From a virus, in IMG/VR virus record IMGVR_UViG_3300031576_000080, positions 1 to 47,947 of that record: a DNA stretch of 47,947 nucleotides; one strand, given 5' to 3'. Both the position numbers and the translations under genes were made by a program. Below, in pieces: positions 44,880-47,947 of this stretch. Within the stretch, counting starts at the first letter, position 1. Each line of letters opens with the position of its first letter. Below the pieces are notes generated by a model. The model saw only the letters and a list, made by a program, of their open reading frames with translations, did not search any database and was not told the DNA's origin.

Positions 44880-44962
44880 CGATCCCCGACAACCGCGCCC
44901 GGGGGGCGGGGGCGCCGGGGGAATGACGAATCGACTCGGAAACATGTCGGGAGTGCTGAACT

Positions 44963-45652
44963 ATGCTAAGCGAGCGATACAGACCGAAAACGTGGGCGGA
45001 CTTCGTCGGCCAGCCAATCATCGACGACATCCGCCAAGCGTGCGGTGACGCGCACCTGTTCGACGGCTGCGGGGAGCGCTGGCTATTCGAGTCCGACGGG
45101 CACGCCGGCTGCGGGAAAACATCCGCAGCCTACATGGTCGCGCGCGCGCTCGGCGTCGGCGAACACGCGACCGAGTGCATCGACTCGCGGGCGGTGACGA
45201 TTGCCGACCTGCGAGAGTTGTCGGCGTCCATGCGGTTCTACGGATGGGGCGGCAACGGCCAGCGAGCGTACATCGTCGATGAAGTCCACGACCTGAATCC
45301 GGCGTGCCTGCGGATGCTGCTCGGCTTGCTGGAATCGCTTCCGCCTCACGTCATCGTCATCGGGACCACGACGCGAACGGACTGGGCCGACAGCGTGAAC
45401 GGTCTGTATTCGCGGTGGCGGCGCTTCACCTTCCGCAAGCCGGCGGCGCCGGAGATAGCGGAGCTGCTCGAGCGCATCGCCTTGCGGGAGGGTTACGACG
45501 TTCCGGCCGGTTTCCGCTGGCTATCCTATGTGCAGGGCAAGTGCGGCGCCCGCCTGGTCGGCAACAACGTCCGTGATTGCATCGACCAGCTCCCGGACGC
45601 GCTGCGGAGATACAAGAGATCGGCCGTAGCGGCCGTAGAGTGCGCAGCATGA
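44963..45652 (+). CDS. AAA+ clamp-loader-like ATPase (RFC small subunit/DnaX type)
   Basis: A 229-residue ATPase. Signature RYRPKTWADFVGQ (5-17), Walker A GHAGCGKT (46-53), Walker B YIVDEVHDL (103-111), sensor 1 VIGTTTR (132-138) and an SRW at 150-152 in place of the SRC arginine finger. These are the features of RFC/DnaX clamp-loader subunits, but the C-terminal collar domain is short. No sliding clamp or polymerase gene was recognised, so it may load the host clamp or have another remodelling job. GGGAG precedes ATG 44963. A G-rich tract (44901-44921) lies in its upstream region. Confidence 0.85.
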   Translation: MLSERYRPKTWADFVGQPIIDDIRQACGDAHLFDGCGERWLFESDGHAGCGKTSAAYMVARALGVGEHATECIDSRAVTIADLRELSASMRFYGWGGNGQRAYIVDEVHDLNPACLRMLLGLLESLPPHVIVIGTTTRTDWADSVNGLYSRWRRFTFRKPAAPEIAELLERIALREGYDVPAGFRWLSYVQGKCGARLVGNNVRDCIDQLPDALRRYKRSAVAAVECAA

Positions 45653-45903
45653 CGTGCTGTGTGTGGCCTTCGGCCAGTTTCCAAAGTAGGTGTAGTGTCG
45701 CCCTTCCTCCCAGCGAATCGGCCGTTTGCACAAAAAAGACCTGGTGCGACAGGTGTGCAGACAGTCGGGCGTCGGATATCGAAGCCCTCTACGCACGATA
45801 TGCGGCGCCCTGCCGGGCGAAGCGCATCGACGGACAACGACCTGAACCCGTCCGACCTCGCCCGTCAGGATTGCCGGCGGGCGCGAGCGGATCGGCTCGG
45901 TGA
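45649..45903 (+). CDS. Small Cys-rich protein
   Basis: An 84-residue ORF from ATG 45649, overlapping the clamp-loader stop (ATGA). Cysteines cluster in MTCCVW and TKKTWCDRCADS, a possible zinc knuckle; the end is Pro/Arg-rich. Supported by coupling only. Confidence 0.4.
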   Translation: MTCCVWPSASFQSRCSVALPPSESAVCTKKTWCDRCADSRASDIEALYARYAAPCRAKRIDGQRPEPVRPRPSGLPAGASGSAR

Positions 45904-45922
45904 TAGTGCCAGCCCTTCGGAG
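45897..45922 (+). repeat. 26-bp element, copy A, upstream of the DUF932 gene
   Basis: TCGGTGATAGTGCC...GGAG, matching 47101-47126 at 24 of 26 positions. Its last bases form the ribosome site (GGAG, 9 nt before ATG 45932). It may be a conserved translation-initiation or operator element. Confidence 0.6.
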
Positions 45923-45931
45923 TATCGAACA

Positions 45932-46968
45932 ATGGCAAGTGAAATTTCCAAGCTGGATGAGAAGGCGTGCACGTTCTGCAGGCGAGCGGCTTTTGGCACG
46001 GTCTCGGGTTCGTCGAAGACGAGCCGAATATCGTGGATGTGCGGAAACGGCTCGGCTGGCTGGTTGGCAAAGAGCCGAGTTACACGTACGAGGGCTTACG
46101 GACGCCCTACTATCACACCGTACGGGACGACCTTCCCCGCGATGACGTGCGGCGCGTGCTGGGCATTGTAGGCGATCGGTACACGCCGTTGCAGAACTCG
46201 GCGCTTTGCGACTTGGCGGAAGCGCTCTGCGGCGAGGGCGGCTTGACCATCGAAGCGGCCGGCGCACTCAAGGGAGGAAAACACGTCTGGTTACTCGCCC
46301 ATGATCCCGGCGCCGACGCGATTAAAGGGGATGAAGTCAAGCGCTACCTGTTGCTGCGGAACACTCACGACGGGACGGGCAAGCTGAGGATCGGCTTCAC
46401 CTTGGTGCGCGTGGTGTGCTGGAACACCATCAGCGCAGCCTTGCGCAAGCTGGACTCGGACCTGAGCTTGCGGCATACCGCGTCGATCGTCGATCGTGTC
46501 GCGCAGGCGGCGCGGGCGATCCAGCGGGCCGGCTCATATTTTGAGGGGATTGAGCAGCGGCTCGGCTGGTTAGCCGATCAAGTCGTAACTCCCGGACTGG
46601 TGGACGATGTGCTACACAAGACGTTCCCCGACAACCCGAACGCTAAGACCACGAACAAGCGGACGGCGAACGCCCGCGCCGACGTGCGGCGGCTGTTCAA
46701 CGGAGCGCAGGCCGGCGGAAGCGCGCCAGCGGCGAAGGGAACTGCTTACGGTCTCTACAACGCCTTACAGGAATATCGGCAGTATTCCTACAGCGAGGCG
46801 CCGACACGAACGCAACGCGAAACGCGGCTTGAATCCGTCTGGTTCGGGTCGCGGGCGGCGGCGCGGACCAGCGACATGGAGACCATCGCTGGCGCGCTCG
46901 CCGGGGTGAACCTGGATGGCGCAGCACCGACCGACGTGGAGTCGGCCCTTGCCGATGTGATGTTCTAG
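45932..46968 (+). CDS. DUF932 (phage/plasmid-like TIGR03299) protein with shifted N-terminus
   Basis: The continuous reading from GTG 45967 is 333 residues and shows the family text: GFWHGLGF, VLGIVGDRYTPLQN, LLLRNTHDGTGKLRIGFT and VRVVCWNTISAAL. Family members usually begin ~20 residues before WHGLG with M-(A/S)-x-E-I... Here that start, MASEISKLDEKA, is present at ATG 45932 with a good ribosome site, but in a different frame. A -1 shift between about 45958 and 45985 would join them. GTG 45967 has a poorly placed ribosome site. Function of the family is unknown; it is common on phages and plasmids. Confidence 0.75.
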
Positions 46969-47005
46969 CAGAGCACGTCCGACCGCCCGCTGCACTCTTC
47001 TCCCC

Positions 47006-47050
47006 CGCCGCCAAGGGAGCGCAGCGGGACATTGTTCGACCTTGGCGGCG
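47006..47050 (+). terminator. Perfect 11-bp inverted repeat after the DUF932 gene
   Basis: CGCCGCCAAGG (47006-47016) pairs perfectly with CCTTGGCGGCG (47040-47050) around a 23-nt loop, 37 nt past the gene. No T-tract follows, so it would be a non-canonical terminator; an mRNA 3' stabiliser is possible. The rest of 46969-47325 holds no convincing gene besides the 26-bp element and the promoter listed next. Confidence 0.45.
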
Positions 47051-47100
47051 CACGCCCGCAGCAGCACTACGTCGGTGCGACTCCGGCGGCGGGCAGTCGG

Positions 47101-47126
47101 TCGGTGATAGTGCCGGCCCATCGGAG
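47101..47126 (+). repeat. 26-bp element, copy B
   Basis: Second copy of the element at 45897-45922, with 2 mismatches. Similarity continues weakly to AAACAA, where copy A has its ATG; here the start codon is lost (ACC). It looks like a decayed duplicate of the initiation region, or a binding site kept at both places. Confidence 0.55.
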
Positions 47127-47291
47127 AACTAAACAACCTGGACGACATACACGACCACGGGATAAACTCGCACGATGTCGCCCAAGATCAGGCGAGTCGG
47201 CGGCCGCGAAGCCGACCACCGACCCGGCCGGCGGGACCGGGGAGCCGCGCGACCAACCGCCGCGTTCGCCAGATTCCAAGACTTCTCCCCC

Positions 47292-47325
47292 TTGTGTCTT
47301 CGGGAGGCTCCCCTATACTGGCAGC
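47292..47325 (+). promoter_or_regulatory. Promoter with leaderless start for the second HTH gene
   Basis: TTGTGT (47292-47297), 16-bp spacer, TATACT (47314-47319), then 6 nt to GTG 47326. The -10 matches 5/6. A small GGGAG-G-CTCCC palindrome (47302-47312) lies in the spacer and could be an operator. Confidence 0.6.
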
Positions 47326-47538
47326 GTGAACGTCGGCGGCGAACGTTTTTCGTGCTTGCGCTCCGCCGCCGCCCAGCTCGGCGTCCCGGCGCGCTGGCTA
47401 CGCGCTGAAGCTGACACCGATCGCGTCCCACACTTGCGCGTCGGTCGGCGCGTGTTGTTCGACGTAGGCAGTGCCCGGCGTGTGTTGTTGAAGCGATCCA
47501 CTGAATGCGAGGACGACAATGGCGAACCTGCAAGCTGA
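47326..47538 (+). CDS. Small HTH protein, excisionase/MerR-like
   Basis: A 70-residue protein from GTG 47326. SAAAQLGVPARWLRAEADTD, then RVPHLRVGRRVLFD, fits the excisionase-type winged helix (aA..Lgvp..wLr.e...G.iPhlr.Gr..lfd). The end is acidic. It starts 6 nt after a -10 box and has no ribosome site, consistent with leaderless translation. It may control neighbouring promoters. The ORF reading back to 47032 has no coding character. Confidence 0.7.
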   Translation: MNVGGERFSCLRSAAAQLGVPARWLRAEADTDRVPHLRVGRRVLFDVGSARRVLLKRSTECEDDNGEPAS

Positions 47539-47583
47539 ATCCCCGCCCTGGAATCGAACGGACGACACGGGGCTTCCGGGCCG

Positions 47584-47709
47584 GTGGAGACGATCGACGA
47601 CGCGACGGGCGAGGCTCTCGCGGCACGCTGCGTGGCGCCGAAGCGCGGGCGGCGATCTCGGCGATTGCCGGCCGGCTTTGGTTTCGGCGGACACGTCGAG
47701 CGGGCGTAA
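47584..47709 (+). CDS. Possible small protein (41 aa)
   Basis: GTG 47584 reads VETIDDATGEALAARC and a basic RGRRSRRLPAGFGFGG to TAA at 47707. Third positions are GC-rich (about 33 of 41 by hand). No ribosome site; a competing ORF in another frame (47519-47731) looks less protein-like. Weakly supported. Confidence 0.3.
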   Translation: METIDDATGEALAARCVAPKRGRRSRRLPAGFGFGGHVERA

Positions 47710-47727
47710 ACAAGGAGACCATGAGCG

Positions 47728-47841
47728 ATGATCCTGCTCGCCGCCGTCGCCGTCCTGTCGCCCACGGTCGCAGTGTACGTGGTTCTGGTGCGGTGGCTGG
47801 CCCTCTGGCGTCGCCTAACCCTCGAATCTGCAAAGGGTTAG
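47728..47841 (+). CDS. Membrane microprotein (37 aa) crossing the circular junction
   Basis: ATG 47728 has AAGGAG 10 nt upstream. The product begins MILLAAVAVLSPTVAVYVVL and ends RWLALWRRLTLESAKG: one transmembrane helix with a basic cytoplasmic end. It stops at TAG 47839-47841, inside the repeated 127 bp (equal to bases 19-21), so it is whole only when the circle is closed. Possible small lysis or exclusion factor; function unknown. Confidence 0.5.
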   Translation: MILLAAVAVLSPTVAVYVVLVRWLALWRRLTLESAKG

Positions 47842-47947
47842 GACTCAATACAGATTTTGTGTTGACACGGCGGAGGGAAAGCCGATACCCTTGGAAGCGA
47901 TGCCGAGATACCTGACCACCGAAGAAGTCGCTGCGACCCACGGGTGT
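47821..47947. repeat. Right copy of the 127-bp terminal repeat
   Basis: Identical to bases 1-127. It repeats the end of the membrane microprotein and the start of the first HTH gene. Confidence 0.95.

Noticed and set aside
47032-47325. Extension of the second HTH gene back to 47032
   Set aside because: It would pass through an 11-bp inverted repeat, the 26-bp element and a promoter; the HTH domain starts only after GTG 47326.

Overview
The window is the complete genome of a tailed dsDNA bacteriophage, almost certainly a siphovirus. Bases 47821-47947 repeat bases 1-127 exactly, so the molecule closes into a circle of 47,820 bp cut at an arbitrary point. The base composition is GC-rich. The structural set is lambda-like: GpA-type large terminase, gpB-type portal, S49 prohead protease with a scaffold-like tail, capsid decoration protein, tape measure protein and a frameshifted tail chaperone. 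The host cannot be named. Three genes appear to be transcribed from promoters placed exactly 6 nt before a GTG start (leaderless mRNAs), which suggests a bacterium that tolerates leaderless translation, such as an actinobacterium or a Deinococcus relative. No integrase and no tRNA were found.

Layout. (1) 1-7883, rightward: small HTH and hypothetical genes, then replication and recombination (SNF2-type helicase, coiled-coil protein, conserved phage protein, AEP-type primase-polymerase, UvrD-type helicase). Repeats of GTAATACC between primase and UvrD make this a candidate origin. (2) 7884-15309, rightward accessory region: a Pro-rich protein of unknown function, a cytosine methyltransferase, a RuvC-type resolvase, a run of small membrane and lipoprotein genes that may be the lysis cassette, a gene-free hairpin-rich segment (14097-14511), and several Cys-rich miniproteins. 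(3) 15310-21455, rightward: small terminase, a second cytosine methyltransferase with an overlapping gene in another frame, an N4/N6 methyltransferase, a gene broken by an amber codon, the large terminase and two small genes. (4) 21457-44247, leftward: the whole virion module, read from 44 kb down: connector-like protein, portal, protease/scaffold, decoration, major capsid, neck proteins, tail tube, chaperone G/G-T, tape measure, tail tip and fibre-like proteins. (5) 44248-47820, rightward: a divergent control region with a 10-bp repeat array bounded by 17-bp palindromes, a clamp-loader-like ATPase, a DUF932 protein, an HTH protein and a membrane microprotein that crosses the cut point.

How it works together. 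The primase-polymerase, helicases, RuvC resolvase and clamp-loader ATPase suggest the phage starts its own replication but borrows the host DNA polymerase, since no polymerase gene was recognised. Three DNA methyltransferases without an adjacent restriction enzyme probably protect the genome from host restriction. The most unusual features are the dual-frame methyltransferase locus (16407-16982), a zinc-ribbon-like gene nested in the UvrD gene (6061-6270), the two repeat arrays, the leaderless promoter pattern, the amber-interrupted gene before the terminase, and a probable frameshift at the start of the DUF932 gene.
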